Assembly: GCA_017933995.1 (NCBI GenBank)
Contig: JAGBKI010000017.1
Span: forward strand, 28,119-92,118
Direction of reading: 5' to 3'
Origin: Bacteroidaceae bacterium
GTDB taxonomy: Bacteria; Bacteroidota; Bacteroidia; Bacteroidales; Bacteroidaceae
DNA: 64,000 bases
In this document: one piece after another, positions 32,465 through 42,152 of the stretch
How positions within the stretch are numbered: position 1 is the stretch's first letter
How the letters are laid out: each line of letters starts with the position of its first letter
Translations under genes and position numbers: made by a program
The notes under the pieces: model-generated
What the model was told of the DNA's origin: nothing
Database searches by the model: none
Seen by the model: the letters and a program-made list of their open reading frames with translations, nothing else

Positions 32465-34786
32465 TTACTTGATGACAACCTTCTTGCCGCCTACGATGTA
32501 TACACCGTGGTGCGGGCGGGCTACACGTCGGCCTTGTAGGTCGAAAGCCGTGCCTGCGGGCGTTTGGCCGGTTTCGGTCAGGCCACGGATGCCCGTCAGC
32601 TCGCCGGGGAAGAGGAGGGAACGCACGGCGACTGTGCCGTCAAGGTAGGCGCGGTTGGCTGCAAGCGTGCTGCCGCTGGCCAAGGGGTAGAAGCCCGGTT
32701 TGCCGTCCACTGCGTTGAGCACCAGGGCGTTAGCGGGCTGTGCAGAAACGTAGGAACCGACAAGGTCATTGGCCTCGGTCGTGGCGGTAAGGCCAGCAGT
32801 GATGGCGGCCTCGGCTGTGGCGGCCTGCGTTTCGCTGACCACGAGCACGGGAGTGCCTGCGGGCACGTCCTGACCGATGCTGACGAGTTCGGCCTTGTCG
32901 CCGTCGCCGCTGACTTGTACCACATAGGCTTCGGCATCACCACCCAGCGTCACGTCGAAGGGCAAGTAGGTCGTGGCGTAGGAGTTGTCGCCAGCGGCGT
33001 TGAGCGTGAGTGTGAGCGTCTCTGCGGGCTCTACGTACCAGTGGGAGGCTGTGGCGGCCTGCGTCCAGCGTATCACGCCTGCGGGAACACCGTTTTCGCT
33101 CTTCCAAGTGGCTTCGTGGAAGAAGCCCTGGCTGTCGAGGTCGCTCGAAATGGCGGCTTGGCCGGGAGCCACGCCGATGAAGGTGAACTTGGCGCCCTCT
33201 TCGTTCGTTGCGGGGAAAGGACGGTTGTTCGTAGTTTGGTTCTGCACGTTCAGCCCTTGCACGGAGATGGTGTAAGTGCCGTCGTCCTGTTTCGTGAGTA
33301 GGAGGATGGTGCCCACGTCGGCATCTTTCTCGTCGGCGGGAACGGTGATGAGACCAGTGAAGGTGCCTGTGGGCGGCGTGGTGGTGCCATAAGCCACATA
33401 GGTGGTGCCTGCACGCGCGCCTACGGAGCGCAGGCGATAGTAGCCAGTCTCTATCTTCACGGTGTTGTTGCTGAGAATGTCGAGCAGTGTGTTGTAATCG
33501 GCCAGCGTACAGAAGCCGGAACTTTCCACAGCGGACATGATGGCGTCCATCTGGGCTGCGCCAGCCTCGGAGAGGTAGAACGGGTTGTTCGACGGAGCAT
33601 CATAGAAAGGTTTGATGTTGGCCTGCACTTCGTTGTAGAAGTTCTCGGCATCGCGCACGGTGAAGACGGAGTTTTCGCCCTTGCCGCCGGTCCAATAGGC
33701 GAGGTAGGCCGCCGAGTTGGAACGGCGGTTGAGGCAGTAGCCCTGGCTGTTGGCCAGGTAGAAACCCGTGTCGGAAACGCGCTGCACCTGCCATATTTCC
33801 TCGTCCTGTGTGCCCGGGGTCTGCATCGACGTGTGCTGGTTACGTCCTGCGTCGGAACTGGGGTCGGCCGTGGCCGAACCCAGCACGACGCCAGCGCCGG
33901 CGGCTTTGTTGTAGATGTAGAAGCCGTCGTAGGGGTTGCCCACAAATGCCCACTTGGCTTCGTCGCTCTCGGACGCAGTGGCGGGATCCTGCACGTTGTC
34001 GGCACCGTCGGCCACATAGATGGGGTAGTTCGTGCCACTGATGGTGAGATAGTAATAATGAGCGGCGGCCACGTCAGACGCAATCTCGAACGGGCCGTTC
34101 CAGGTGGCGGTGACGTTTACCTCGGAAGTGGTTTCGTCGATGGTGGCCACGTCGGTGGCAAGCGTCACGTAGTCGGCATTCATCTCCGTGGGGATGTTGG
34201 CCTCGGCCGAGGAACCCACGAGCGCTTCGACGGAGCTGGTGCTCATCTTCATGCCGTCGTAGTAAAGGTTGTAGACCACGTTCTTGGTTTCGCCGTCGCC
34301 CTTCACGTAGACTTGATAGGAGGTGAAGATGACGCGCATATCGCTGGAAGAGGCCATGTCAAAGCTGGTCTCTTGCGTGGACAGCCCTTCAGCGCCCACT
34401 GTGGCCGACGTGGTGGTGAACGTCACGGCTTCGCCACCTTCGGGCGTGATGGTGGCACTGCTGGTCTGGGCATAGCCCACAAACTTCCAGCCCGTGATGG
34501 TGTAGCCGTCCTCTACAGAAATCGTCCAGTGTACGGTTCCGCCTGGGGTTGAGCTGATGGCGTTGCGCTCTGAGGCGAATTTGTGGCCAGCTGTCGTGCT
34601 GATGGTCACGACGGGATAGCCCGCGATGGTGGACACGTACTTGCAAGCCCATTGGCTTGAGGTGGCTTCGTCACCGTTGTTGCGGTAGAATTTGCCTGTC
34701 GAGGCACCCACGTTGATGGTGTACGTCTGCGCCACAGCAAAGGCCGCAGTCAGCAGGAACGCAAACAAAAGTGTAATTTTTTTCAT
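32465..34786 (-). CDS. Large secreted protein with DLQGRR-type C-terminal sorting tail
   Basis: 773 aa. Signal peptide residues 1-19 (ending AAFAVAQ). Beta-rich modules follow: a segment with TGWKFVGYAQ, a region about 270-370 with KWAFVGNPYDGFYIYN and FYLANSQGYCLNRRSN (ricin-like or trefoil-like character), and a C-terminal sandwich from about 610 with YLPFDVTLGGDAEAYVVQ. It ends in FDLQGRRVARPHHGVYIVGG then KKVVIK. The last 170 residues share layout with the LRR protein at 45423-48410. It is probably surface-exposed via T9SS. No catalytic motif was recognised. It is in an operon with the 54-aa ORF. Confidence 0.75.
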   Translation of the reverse strand: MKKITLLFAFLLTAAFAVAQTYTINVGASTGKFYRNNGDEATSSQWACKYVSTIAGYPVVTISTTAGHKFASERNAISSTPGGTVHWTISVEDGYTITGWKFVGYAQTSSATITPEGGEAVTFTTTSATVGAEGLSTQETSFDMASSSDMRVIFTSYQVYVKGDGETKNVVYNLYYDGMKMSTSSVEALVGSSAEANIPTEMNADYVTLATDVATIDETTSEVNVTATWNGPFEIASDVAAAHYYYLTISGTNYPIYVADGADNVQDPATASESDEAKWAFVGNPYDGFYIYNKAAGAGVVLGSATADPSSDAGRNQHTSMQTPGTQDEEIWQVQRVSDTGFYLANSQGYCLNRRSNSAAYLAYWTGGKGENSVFTVRDAENFYNEVQANIKPFYDAPSNNPFYLSEAGAAQMDAIMSAVESSGFCTLADYNTLLDILSNNTVKIETGYYRLRSVGARAGTTYVAYGTTTPPTGTFTGLITVPADEKDADVGTILLLTKQDDGTYTISVQGLNVQNQTTNNRPFPATNEEGAKFTFIGVAPGQAAISSDLDSQGFFHEATWKSENGVPAGVIRWTQAATASHWYVEPAETLTLTLNAAGDNSYATTYLPFDVTLGGDAEAYVVQVSGDGDKAELVSIGQDVPAGTPVLVVSETQAATAEAAITAGLTATTEANDLVGSYVSAQPANALVLNAVDGKPGFYPLASGSTLAANRAYLDGTVAVRSLLFPGELTGIRGLTETGQTPAGTAFDLQGRRVARPHHGVYIVGGKKVVIK

Positions 34787-35151
34787 AGGGTATGTGTTTA
34801 GGTTGTTGTAGTTTCGTTTTTGTCTGTCGGCTTTTCAGCAAAAAGCGGGTGAGACCACGATACGCACGAAACCTCCTGCAAGCGCAACGCTTGTCCGTTC
34901 CTCAATGGGGCTTAACGCCCCTCAACGACCGCCGAAAGCGGATGCAGGGCATAGGCAATTCGTGTCAAAATGTTTCCTTTCTGGCCAAAAACAGCGCAGA
35001 GCAAGTATTGTTGGCCACAAAATTAGGCAAAACGTGACTTTATGCCAAACAAAAAGATAGTTTTTGCAAGGATGAGTTGCCAAAACCGCATTTTCTTTTT
35101 ATTTTCGCCGCGTTAAAACAAGTTATTCATCCCCTAAAAAACAACCAACCT
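34787..35151. promoter_or_regulatory. Divergent intergenic region between the DLQGRR protein and the second GH85
   Basis: A 365-bp gap with no gene. It must hold both divergent promoters. A TATCTTTTTG-like -7 element reads toward the minus-strand gene near 35055-35065, and a weak TATTTTCG reads toward the GH85 gene near 35098-35106. A GGGGCTTAACGCCCC hairpin lies near 34907-34921. Assignments are tentative. Confidence 0.4.
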
Positions 35152-38100
35152 ATGGGAAAGAGAATTCTACTCCTTTTCGCAGCCATCGCCATTGCGACGG
35201 GTGCGGAGGCGCAGTACCTCAAGGAGCACTACATCTCCTGGGGGCCGGGCAGCGAAGGCTTCGGCACCGCGCTCCAGAACTGGACACCCGGCGCAGAGGT
35301 TACGCCCGACGACAACTTCTTCATCTCGCGCGTGAAACCCAAAGCCCGTTTCCGCAACGCGGCCACACAGGTGAAGGACACGCTACAGAGCATCTACGAC
35401 AAGAAGCTCATCTGCTGGCTTCCCATCAACAGCATCAACGAGACGGGCTGGAACCGCAACGCGCTGCCCGACGGTCTGTTTGATTCCGAAGTCTTCTCGA
35501 TGTGGAGCTACGTGACACACTGGGGCAACTGGACGGCTTCGCTCGGACGTGTGCCCGGCGCGCTGCTCGACGTGGCCCACAAGAACGGTGTGGCCGTTAG
35601 TGGCTTGGCATCCGTGCCCAACGCCGCCCTGAGCGACGGCTGGGCCACCAGTTTCCGCAATATGGTGAATGCCGGTGCCGACAAGGCCGCGCAATACCTG
35701 TCCTATTACGGCATTGACGGTTTGGGCTACAACTCCGAGTGGTCGGAAAGCAGCTATGCCGCTTCGCAGGAACTGATGCCCTTCCACAAACAGCTTGTGG
35801 CCAAGATGCGCGAAACCAATCCGCTCTTTGAGAACATCTGGTACACGGGTACGAACGACGTTGGTTCCATCAACTTCGCCGGACAGCTTGGCACGTGGAA
35901 CCAAGAGACTTTCGGCGATGCCGACAATATTCGCACGTCGCTCTTCCTCAACTACAACTGGAACGTCAGTTCGCGCATCACGCAGTCGCAGCGCATCGCC
36001 GCCAACCTGGGCCGCGACCCGCTTGACCTCTATGCAGGCTTCAACATGCAGGGCGCCAACCCCACGTCGTGGAACATGCTGAGCCGGGCACGCTACAGCA
36101 TCGGACTTTGGGGCGCTCACAGTGCAAACATGTTCTTCGAGAGCCGTCACGAAAAGGGTTCCGACCCGGCTGTGAAGCAGGCCACCTACCTGCTGCGCAC
36201 CGAGCGCTGGTTTACAGGCGGCACGCGCAACCCGCTGAACAGCCCCGACCTCATCGACAGCGACAACTACAACGCCGACAACTTCAGCTTCCACGGCATG
36301 TCCAAACTGATGTCGGCGCGCAGCTCGCTGTGCTGGAACCTGAGCGAGGAACCTTTCATCACCTACTTCAACCTCGGCAACGGCCAGTACTTCAACTGGC
36401 AGGGCGAGCGCCAGCACAACAGCCAGTGGTATAACCTGGGTGTGCAGGACTACCTGCCCACGTGGCGCTACTGGTTCTCCACGAGCATCCTGGGCCACCA
36501 GCCCACGCGAGTGGCTACCAACGGACTGGACGCCGAGTTCACATGGGACGAAGCTTATGTAGGCGGCAGCGCGCTCCGCATCTACGGTACGACGACGACC
36601 GAGTACCTCCACCTGTTCAAAACGCAGTTCGCCCTCCAGGAAGGCGACCTCATCACCGTGCGCTACAAGCACAAGAGCGGCAGCGCGCGCCAGGTGAACC
36701 TGCTGCTCACGGCCGAGGGCAACGAGACCAAGGCTATAAACCTGAGCGACTTCGCGCTGATTACCAGCAGCGACGTGGCCGACGAGGAGGACTGGGTGAC
36801 GAAGCAGTTTACCGTGACGGGCGACCTGGCCGGAAAGACCCTCGCCCTCGTGGCCTTGCAGTTCCGCACGGCCAAAGACCTTGACCTGTATCTCGGCGAG
36901 TTCTCCATCGTGCGCGGCGAGAGCCCCGTGCCTGCCAAGCCCGTGATATCCAAGGCCGAGGTGCTGGCATCGCACTACCAAGGCGTGGACGGCAAGCTCA
37001 TCTGGAACATGCCCAACACCAAGGCCGCAGGCGAACCTTGCTACAACCTCGACGTGAACACCTCGATGTTCAAGCTCTACGCGCAGCAGGAAGGCCAGGA
37101 ACCCGTGTTCATGGGGCTGACCACCAGCTGGGCGGGCATGGTGTTCTGCGCACCCATCAACTTCAGCGCAGGTACGGCCAACAAGGTGCGCTTCGGCGTA
37201 GCCGCCCTCTCGCTCGACCACAAGTCGCAGTCCGAAACGGCTTGGAGCGACTACATGGAGACTGGCACGTATGCCTATAACGACAACATCCAGACCGACA
37301 AGTACGTCATCACGCCCGACGAGCCGTTCGTGATGTCCTATGTAGACCCCAATCACGAGAGCGGTCAGTGGAAGCTCACGCACGAGAGCGGCACTGTGGC
37401 CTTTGAGGGCGAGGGAAGCAGCGTCACCGTTCCCGGACTGACCCAACTGGGACGCTACACACTGGTGCTCACGGGCAAGACCCACACCGACGACACCACC
37501 GCCGACGCTACACGCACGTTCGAGGACTACATCACCGTGACCGACGCCAAGTTCGGACGCCTGCCCGAAATCACCAGCCTCACCGCCAACGGCCAAGAGG
37601 CCGACATCACCGTGGAACCGGGCGAAGGCGTGCTGATGGCCTACACCGGGCGCAACTCCGACGGTGGTACGTCGCAGGCCGTAGATCTGAAGGAAAAGAA
37701 CTTCGGCTTCAACGTGAAGGACGCAGGGCTCACGGGCAACACGTCGTTCTCGCTCGCCTTCTGGCTCAAGATAAACCAAGCCAACGGCTCCACGCAATTC
37801 TTCTCCGTGGCCAACAAGGCCGGAAGCTGGCCGCTCACCGACTGGGGCTGGAACTGGAGCACGATGGGCACGGACGGCTCGCTCAACTTCACCTACCGCA
37901 ACTCGCAAACCGCCGAGCGCCCCGCCACGTCGTCCTACTCCTACCCCGCAGGCACGATGCCCATCGGCCTGTGGACGCACGTGGCCATCGTCTTCGACCG
38001 ACAGACCGACGGCACAGCGCGCCACAAACTCTACATCAACGGCAAGTTCATTGAACCCAACGTGTCCGTGAACGCCTACAGCGGCGGCACGGCTACATCG

Positions 38101-38922
38101 GGCATGGCCGACACTTACTACAGCCTGCTCGGGATGGAAGACGCACACTACATCTCCATCGGCGGCCCTGCCAGCGGACGTGGCGGCATTGACGGTGTTA
38201 TCGACAACGTGGTGCTCTACAAGCGCGCCATCACCGACGCCGAGGTAGCCAGAACCATGGAGCCGCTCGACCCCGCCGCCCTTCCCAGCGGACTTAACTG
38301 CCTGTGGAACCTTGAGGAAAAGGCTGCCAGCGACTATTCGTTCGCCGCCGTGGGCAGCACGCCCGATTTGAAGTGCGGAAGCTACGAACTCATCAAGCTC
38401 GAAGGCGAAGGACGCGCACAGCCTCACTTCGTAGAACCCACCTACACCGCAGGCTGCCCACAGGCCGAGGACGCTGGCTATCCCGTCTTGACGGAATACA
38501 GCTGGAAGGCCGTGAAGGGCACCATCACCAACGCCACGGGTAATGGCGAAGCCGGTTCGGCCACCGTCACCTACCAGCAGGAAGGCGTGCGCAACGTGAC
38601 GCTCACGCTCAGCAACCCCCTCGGTAGCGACAGCCGCACGTTCAGCACCATCACGGTGGGCGACCTCACGGGTATAGCCGAGGTTAGCGCCGACAAGTTG
38701 CGCGCCTACACCGTGGGTGAAGTCGTTTACATCGACTTCCAGCAGCCCGGCAACTACAACGCAGCCGTCTACAACGTGGCAGGCCAGCTCGTATGCTCCA
38801 AGTCGGCCTCTATCAAGGGTACCGACCGTATGCGTATAGCCCTGCCGCAACCTGGCATCTACGTAGTCCGCGTCTACCGCGACGGCAAGCCCGCCGCCAG
38901 CGTGAAGCTGCTGCGCAACTAA
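35152..38922 (+). CDS. GH85 endo-beta-N-acetylglucosaminidase, multidomain, T9SS-secreted
   Basis: 1256 aa from the ATG at 35152 (signal peptide MGKRILLLFAAIAIATGAEA). GH85 barrel about 25-420: MWSYVTHWGNW, RVPGALLDVAHKNGVAVSG, GIDGLGYNSEWSES with the catalytic Asn-x-Glu, and LFLNYNWNVSS then DLYAGFNMQG. These match the order of GH85 motifs well. C-terminal modules: a beta-sandwich, a laminin-G/concanavalin-like domain (SLAFWLKINQANGSTQF, about 865-1030), a PKD-like domain (YSWKAVKGTITN), and a type-A T9SS tail (QPGIYVVRVYRDG). It is paralogous in function to the GH85 at 27128 but highly diverged. Confidence 0.88.
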   Translation: MGKRILLLFAAIAIATGAEAQYLKEHYISWGPGSEGFGTALQNWTPGAEVTPDDNFFISRVKPKARFRNAATQVKDTLQSIYDKKLICWLPINSINETGWNRNALPDGLFDSEVFSMWSYVTHWGNWTASLGRVPGALLDVAHKNGVAVSGLASVPNAALSDGWATSFRNMVNAGADKAAQYLSYYGIDGLGYNSEWSESSYAASQELMPFHKQLVAKMRETNPLFENIWYTGTNDVGSINFAGQLGTWNQETFGDADNIRTSLFLNYNWNVSSRITQSQRIAANLGRDPLDLYAGFNMQGANPTSWNMLSRARYSIGLWGAHSANMFFESRHEKGSDPAVKQATYLLRTERWFTGGTRNPLNSPDLIDSDNYNADNFSFHGMSKLMSARSSLCWNLSEEPFITYFNLGNGQYFNWQGERQHNSQWYNLGVQDYLPTWRYWFSTSILGHQPTRVATNGLDAEFTWDEAYVGGSALRIYGTTTTEYLHLFKTQFALQEGDLITVRYKHKSGSARQVNLLLTAEGNETKAINLSDFALITSSDVADEEDWVTKQFTVTGDLAGKTLALVALQFRTAKDLDLYLGEFSIVRGESPVPAKPVISKAEVLASHYQGVDGKLIWNMPNTKAAGEPCYNLDVNTSMFKLYAQQEGQEPVFMGLTTSWAGMVFCAPINFSAGTANKVRFGVAALSLDHKSQSETAWSDYMETGTYAYNDNIQTDKYVITPDEPFVMSYVDPNHESGQWKLTHESGTVAFEGEGSSVTVPGLTQLGRYTLVLTGKTHTDDTTADATRTFEDYITVTDAKFGRLPEITSLTANGQEADITVEPGEGVLMAYTGRNSDGGTSQAVDLKEKNFGFNVKDAGLTGNTSFSLAFWLKINQANGSTQFFSVANKAGSWPLTDWGWNWSTMGTDGSLNFTYRNSQTAERPATSSYSYPAGTMPIGLWTHVAIVFDRQTDGTARHKLYINGKFIEPNVSVNAYSGGTATSGMADTYYSLLGMEDAHYISIGGPASGRGGIDGVIDNVVLYKRAITDAEVARTMEPLDPAALPSGLNCLWNLEEKAASDYSFAAVGSTPDLKCGSYELIKLEGEGRAQPHFVEPTYTAGCPQAEDAGYPVLTEYSWKAVKGTITNATGNGEAGSATVTYQQEGVRNVTLTLSNPLGSDSRTFSTITVGDLTGIAEVSADKLRAYTVGEVVYIDFQQPGNYNAAVYNVAGQLVCSKSASIKGTDRMRIALPQPGIYVVRVYRDGKPAASVKLLRN

Positions 38923-38969
38923 ACGCACAGTCGCGCTGTTCACCGCGCTATACCGTATTATATATAGAC

Positions 38970-39010
38970 AACAGTCCCCCGCTCACGTGATGTGGGCGGG
39001 GGATTGTTGT
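38970..39010 (+). terminator. Terminator after the second GH85 gene
   Basis: AACAGTCCCCCGC pairs with GCGGGGGATTGTT across 38970-39008, followed by GTT. Confidence 0.75.
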
Positions 39011-39086
39011 TGCAGGTGTACAGAAACGGTTATTTCCCCCGAAGCAACGCCTATATGGCTATTTCTTCGTAACTTGCGCCGCAGTT

Positions 39087-39890
39087 ATGGCACGACGGCT
39101 TGGAATATGTCTTCTTTTGCTCCCGCTCCTGCTGGGCGGGACGGCGGCGATGGCGCAGACCGACAGCCTGCGCGCCGTGCGCCACACCCACCTTTTCGGT
39201 GTCGGCAGCGTGAACCTGCTCGACACCTACCTCTCGCCGCTGGAATACACAGGCTGGCAACTTTCCACGCTCCACACCTCGGCACGCGCCCTGCGCCCCG
39301 GCAGCCTTTGGACACTCGCCGCGCGCTATGGCGGCGACGTGGCCTACGCACACTCGCCCACCGACAACGGCAAGGACTGGGACGCCAACTTCGCGGCGGC
39401 GGTGCAGTTGCGTCGGCGATGGCAGCCCACCCCGGCACTGACCCTCGAAGGCGGCGGCGCGGCAGGGCTGGACCTGGGCGGGACGTACAGCATCCGAAAC
39501 GGCAACAACCCCGCGCAAGGGCGGCTGGGCGCATGGCTCGGCTTGTCGGGCGAAGCGGCCTATAGGTTCCGCCTTTGGAAACGCACCTGGACGGCGCGCG
39601 CCACGCTCGACGTGCCACTGGCCGGGGCGAAGTTCTCACCGCAGTACGGGCAATCGTACTACGAAATCTTCGAACTGGGACACCGTGACCACAACGTCTG
39701 CGCCACCTGGCTCGGCAACGCCCCCTCGGCGCACCTCACGGCCCTGCTCGAAGTGCCCACAGGCCGCACCGCGCTCGTCGTGGGCTACGAGGCCGACGTG
39801 CGCCAGAGCCACGTGAACGGCCTCAAATACCACACCTGGGGCCACCGCTTCATCATCGGATGGACAAGACGTGTTCATATTCTTAAGTAA
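39087..39890 (+). CDS. DUF3316-like outer-membrane or periplasmic protein
   Basis: 267 aa. Signal peptide residues 1-23 (ending GGTAAMAQ). LDTYLSPLEYTGWQLSTLHT near residue 45 and the C-terminal HTWGHRFIIGWTRRVHIL recall the Bacteroidales DUF3316 family; strand-like repeats suggest a beta-barrel. Function is unknown. It precedes the S41 protease by 100 nt, an arrangement I associate with related genomes. A short GTAAAAG direct repeat lies at 39888-39909. Confidence 0.65.
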   Translation: MARRLGICLLLLPLLLGGTAAMAQTDSLRAVRHTHLFGVGSVNLLDTYLSPLEYTGWQLSTLHTSARALRPGSLWTLAARYGGDVAYAHSPTDNGKDWDANFAAAVQLRRRWQPTPALTLEGGGAAGLDLGGTYSIRNGNNPAQGRLGAWLGLSGEAAYRFRLWKRTWTARATLDVPLAGAKFSPQYGQSYYEIFELGHRDHNVCATWLGNAPSAHLTALLEVPTGRTALVVGYEADVRQSHVNGLKYHTWGHRFIIGWTRRVHILK

Positions 39891-39990
39891 AAGGTAAAAG
39901 GTAAAAAGTGTAGTCACCGTCCGCGCCGCTTTCGTCCAGTCTTTCGTCCATTGCGCGGCCTTCCAGGCCGCCCTAACTATAAACTAAACA

Positions 39991-41013
39991 ATGCGCCTCC
40001 TCTCCATAATATTCGCTCTCCTCGCCCTCGCCGCCTGCATCACCGAGGATGTGCCCGACAACACGCGGCGCGGCAACTTCGACGCCCTGTGGCGCACGCT
40101 CGACGAGCACTACTGCTTCTTCCCCCTCAAGGCCGACGAGTACGGCCTCGACTGGGACGAGGTGTACAGCCGCTACGCACCGGCCATCAGCGAGGGGATG
40201 ACCAACGAGCAACTCTTCGAGGTGTGCGGCAAGATGCTCGCCGAACTGCGCGACGGCCACGTGAACCTCTACGCCGCACACAACGTGGCGCGCTACGGAG
40301 CGTGGTTCGACGACTTCCCCACCAACTTCTCCGACTCCCTGCTGCGCATCTACCTGGGCCGCACGGAGGACTACCGCCTTGCCGCCACACTGCGCTACCG
40401 CGTGCTGGACGGCAACATCGGCTACGTCCGCTGCCCCACGTTCGAGAGTGCCATCGGCTCAGGCAATATCGGCGAGGTGATGCGCTACCTCGCCGCCTGC
40501 GACGGCCTCATCGTCGACGTGCGCAGCAACAGCGGCGGTCTGCTCACCGCCGCGCAGGACCTCGCTGGCATCTTCGTCAACGAACCCACCACCGGCGCCT
40601 ACATCAGCCACAAGACCGGGCGCGGCCACGAAGCCCTCTCCGCCCCGCAGCCCATCACCATAGAGCCGTTCGCCGGGCTGCGCTGGCAGAAACCCGCCGT
40701 CATCCTCACCAACCGCCGCACCTACAGCGCGGCCAACTCGTTCGTGATGTTCTGCAAGGGGCTGCCGCAAGTCACCATCCTCGGCGACCGCACGGGCGGT
40801 GGCGCCGGCCTGCCCTTCAGCAGCGAACTGCCCAACGGCTGGAGCGTCCGCTTCTCGGCCAGCCCCATGTACGACCGCGCTATGCACCTCACCGAGGCCG
40901 GCATCGACCCCGACATCCGTTGCGACATCACCTCCGACGACTACCGCTCCGGCCGCGACACCATGCTCGAACGCGCCCGCCAACTCCTCCGCGCAGCGGC
41001 CTCTGGGCAATAA
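39991..41013 (+). CDS. S41 family peptidase, lipoprotein
   Basis: 340 aa. Canonical lipobox LAAC at residues 13-16 (ALLALAACITED). The tail-specific protease core includes LRDGHVNLYA, IGYVRCPTF, GLIVDVRSNSGGLL, and NRRTYSAANSFVMF with the probable catalytic Ser of SAA, then GDRTGGGAG. The PDZ domain appears short or absent. It probably degrades or processes exported proteins in the periplasm or at the outer membrane. It follows the DUF3316 gene and is separated from the next secreted protein by 26 nt. Confidence 0.85.
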   Translation: MRLLSIIFALLALAACITEDVPDNTRRGNFDALWRTLDEHYCFFPLKADEYGLDWDEVYSRYAPAISEGMTNEQLFEVCGKMLAELRDGHVNLYAAHNVARYGAWFDDFPTNFSDSLLRIYLGRTEDYRLAATLRYRVLDGNIGYVRCPTFESAIGSGNIGEVMRYLAACDGLIVDVRSNSGGLLTAAQDLAGIFVNEPTTGAYISHKTGRGHEALSAPQPITIEPFAGLRWQKPAVILTNRRTYSAANSFVMFCKGLPQVTILGDRTGGGAGLPFSSELPNGWSVRFSASPMYDRAMHLTEAGIDPDIRCDITSDDYRSGRDTMLERARQLLRAAASGQ

Positions 41014-41039
41014 AACCTCTAACCTAAACCATCTTTACA

Positions 41040-41771
41040 ATGCAATTGCGACATACATTTTCTTTTCCCTCCGTTTCCTTTCTCACGTCCTTGATGGTGC
41101 TTTGGGCGTGTGCGGCGGGTGGGGCGGCGCAGACGCGGTACGAGCTTGTGGCGGACGCGGAGGGGATTGAGGCTGGGACGACCTATCTCATTGTGGGCTA
41201 CACGGGCGGCAACTACTATGCGCTCGGCGGGCAGAGCGGGAGCTACCGCAAGGGGGTGAAAGTGACGGTACAGACTGACGATGCGGGTAGCGTGGGTGAA
41301 ACGGGAGGCAATGGTGGCGGTGCAGAGGTGGCCTATATCACTATTGAAAACGAGGCCGTGACGCCGGTCAGACTGGTGGCAAACGGCACATACTACAATC
41401 TACAGACGACGGACGGCACGTTCCTTTGCGGCGAGGACGGCAACAGCGCGCTTCGTGAATCCGCGTCGGCAAGTGGCAACACCGTGCTATGGGAGGTGCT
41501 GGGCGTCACCTCCGCTGGCAGCACACGCCTGCGCAACCGCAGCGGCTATTACCTGCGGTTCTACGCAAGCGGCGCCACGTTCCGCGCCCCCTCCTCGGAG
41601 ACGAGCAATGTGGTGAGACTGTTCAAGGCAACCACCCCCACCGCATTGAGTGTCCCCACGACCGAGGTCACTACGGGGTGCGTTGTCTACGACCTGCAAG
41701 GCCGCCGTATCGGCAATCCTGCCAAGGGCGGCCTTTATATTATAGGCGGGAAAAAGACGTTGATAAAATAA
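41040..41771 (+). CDS. Secreted beta-rich protein with DLQGRR sorting tail
   Basis: 243 aa. Signal peptide residues 1-30 (ending AAGGAAQ). The body carries TTYLIVGYTGGNYYALG and SGYYLRFYASGATF, giving a trefoil-like beta pattern. It ends VYDLQGRRIGNPAKGG then LYIIGGKKTLIK, the same C-terminal signal as the proteins at 32465-34786 and 45423-48410. No catalytic residues were recognised. It is close behind the S41 gene and may share its transcript. Confidence 0.7.
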   Translation: MQLRHTFSFPSVSFLTSLMVLWACAAGGAAQTRYELVADAEGIEAGTTYLIVGYTGGNYYALGGQSGSYRKGVKVTVQTDDAGSVGETGGNGGGAEVAYITIENEAVTPVRLVANGTYYNLQTTDGTFLCGEDGNSALRESASASGNTVLWEVLGVTSAGSTRLRNRSGYYLRFYASGATFRAPSSETSNVVRLFKATTPTALSVPTTEVTTGCVVYDLQGRRIGNPAKGGLYIIGGKKTLIK

Positions 41772-41963
41772 GGAGACATAGGCACCGACACGCTTAGCAG
41801 TATCGGCGGCGTGAAGGATGGTGGTTTCTGTGAGCGCAGCACGCCGACGGAAATAAAGGTGACGGAGAGGGCGTGGCAACGACACCGTATTATATATATA
41901 AGCGCGCTATCAGCATACAAGCGTTTTTCCACGTCCGTCACACTTCATTATGGATTATTTGCC

Positions 41964-41971
41964 TAACTTTG
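41964..41971 (+). promoter_or_regulatory. -7 promoter box TAACTTTG
   Basis: TAnnTTTG 29 nt before the 43-aa membrane ORF, giving a transcript that also covers the GH92 gene. Confidence 0.65.
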
Positions 41972-42000
41972 CGTACCTTAACGCAAATACCTGAAAAACT

Positions 42001-42132
42001 ATGAACGCTGACAACGAGAGAAACAGAAAGGCCGCCCTGCGCAGGCACATACGGCGGCTGGGCGTGCAGGTGGCGCTCTTCGCGCTGCTCGTGGCCGTGG
42101 CCGTGGCACTCTATGCGCTGACCCGTTCCTGA
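42001..42132 (+). CDS. Small single-pass membrane protein (43 aa)
   Basis: ATG 42001 to TGA 42130-42132. It has a charged N-terminus (ERNRKAALRRHIRRLGVQ) followed by one hydrophobic helix (VALFALLVAVAVALYAL). It is 20 nt upstream of the GH92 start and directly after a promoter, so it is the first gene of that transcript. It is too short for standard ORF cut-offs. The function is unknown; a small membrane anchor or regulator is possible. Confidence 0.65.
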   Translation: MNADNERNRKAALRRHIRRLGVQVALFALLVAVAVALYALTRS

Positions 42133-42152
42133 AAAAAAGCACCGCCCGCCTT

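Noticed and set aside
35383-38943. Very long antisense ORF (1186 aa) opposite the GH85 gene, and similar ones opposite glgP, GH92, gpmI and coaX-lptC
   Set aside because: These are shadows of GC-rich codon bias. They are Val/Ala/Gly/His-rich with no domains or promoters, and the sense strands carry well-recognised genes.
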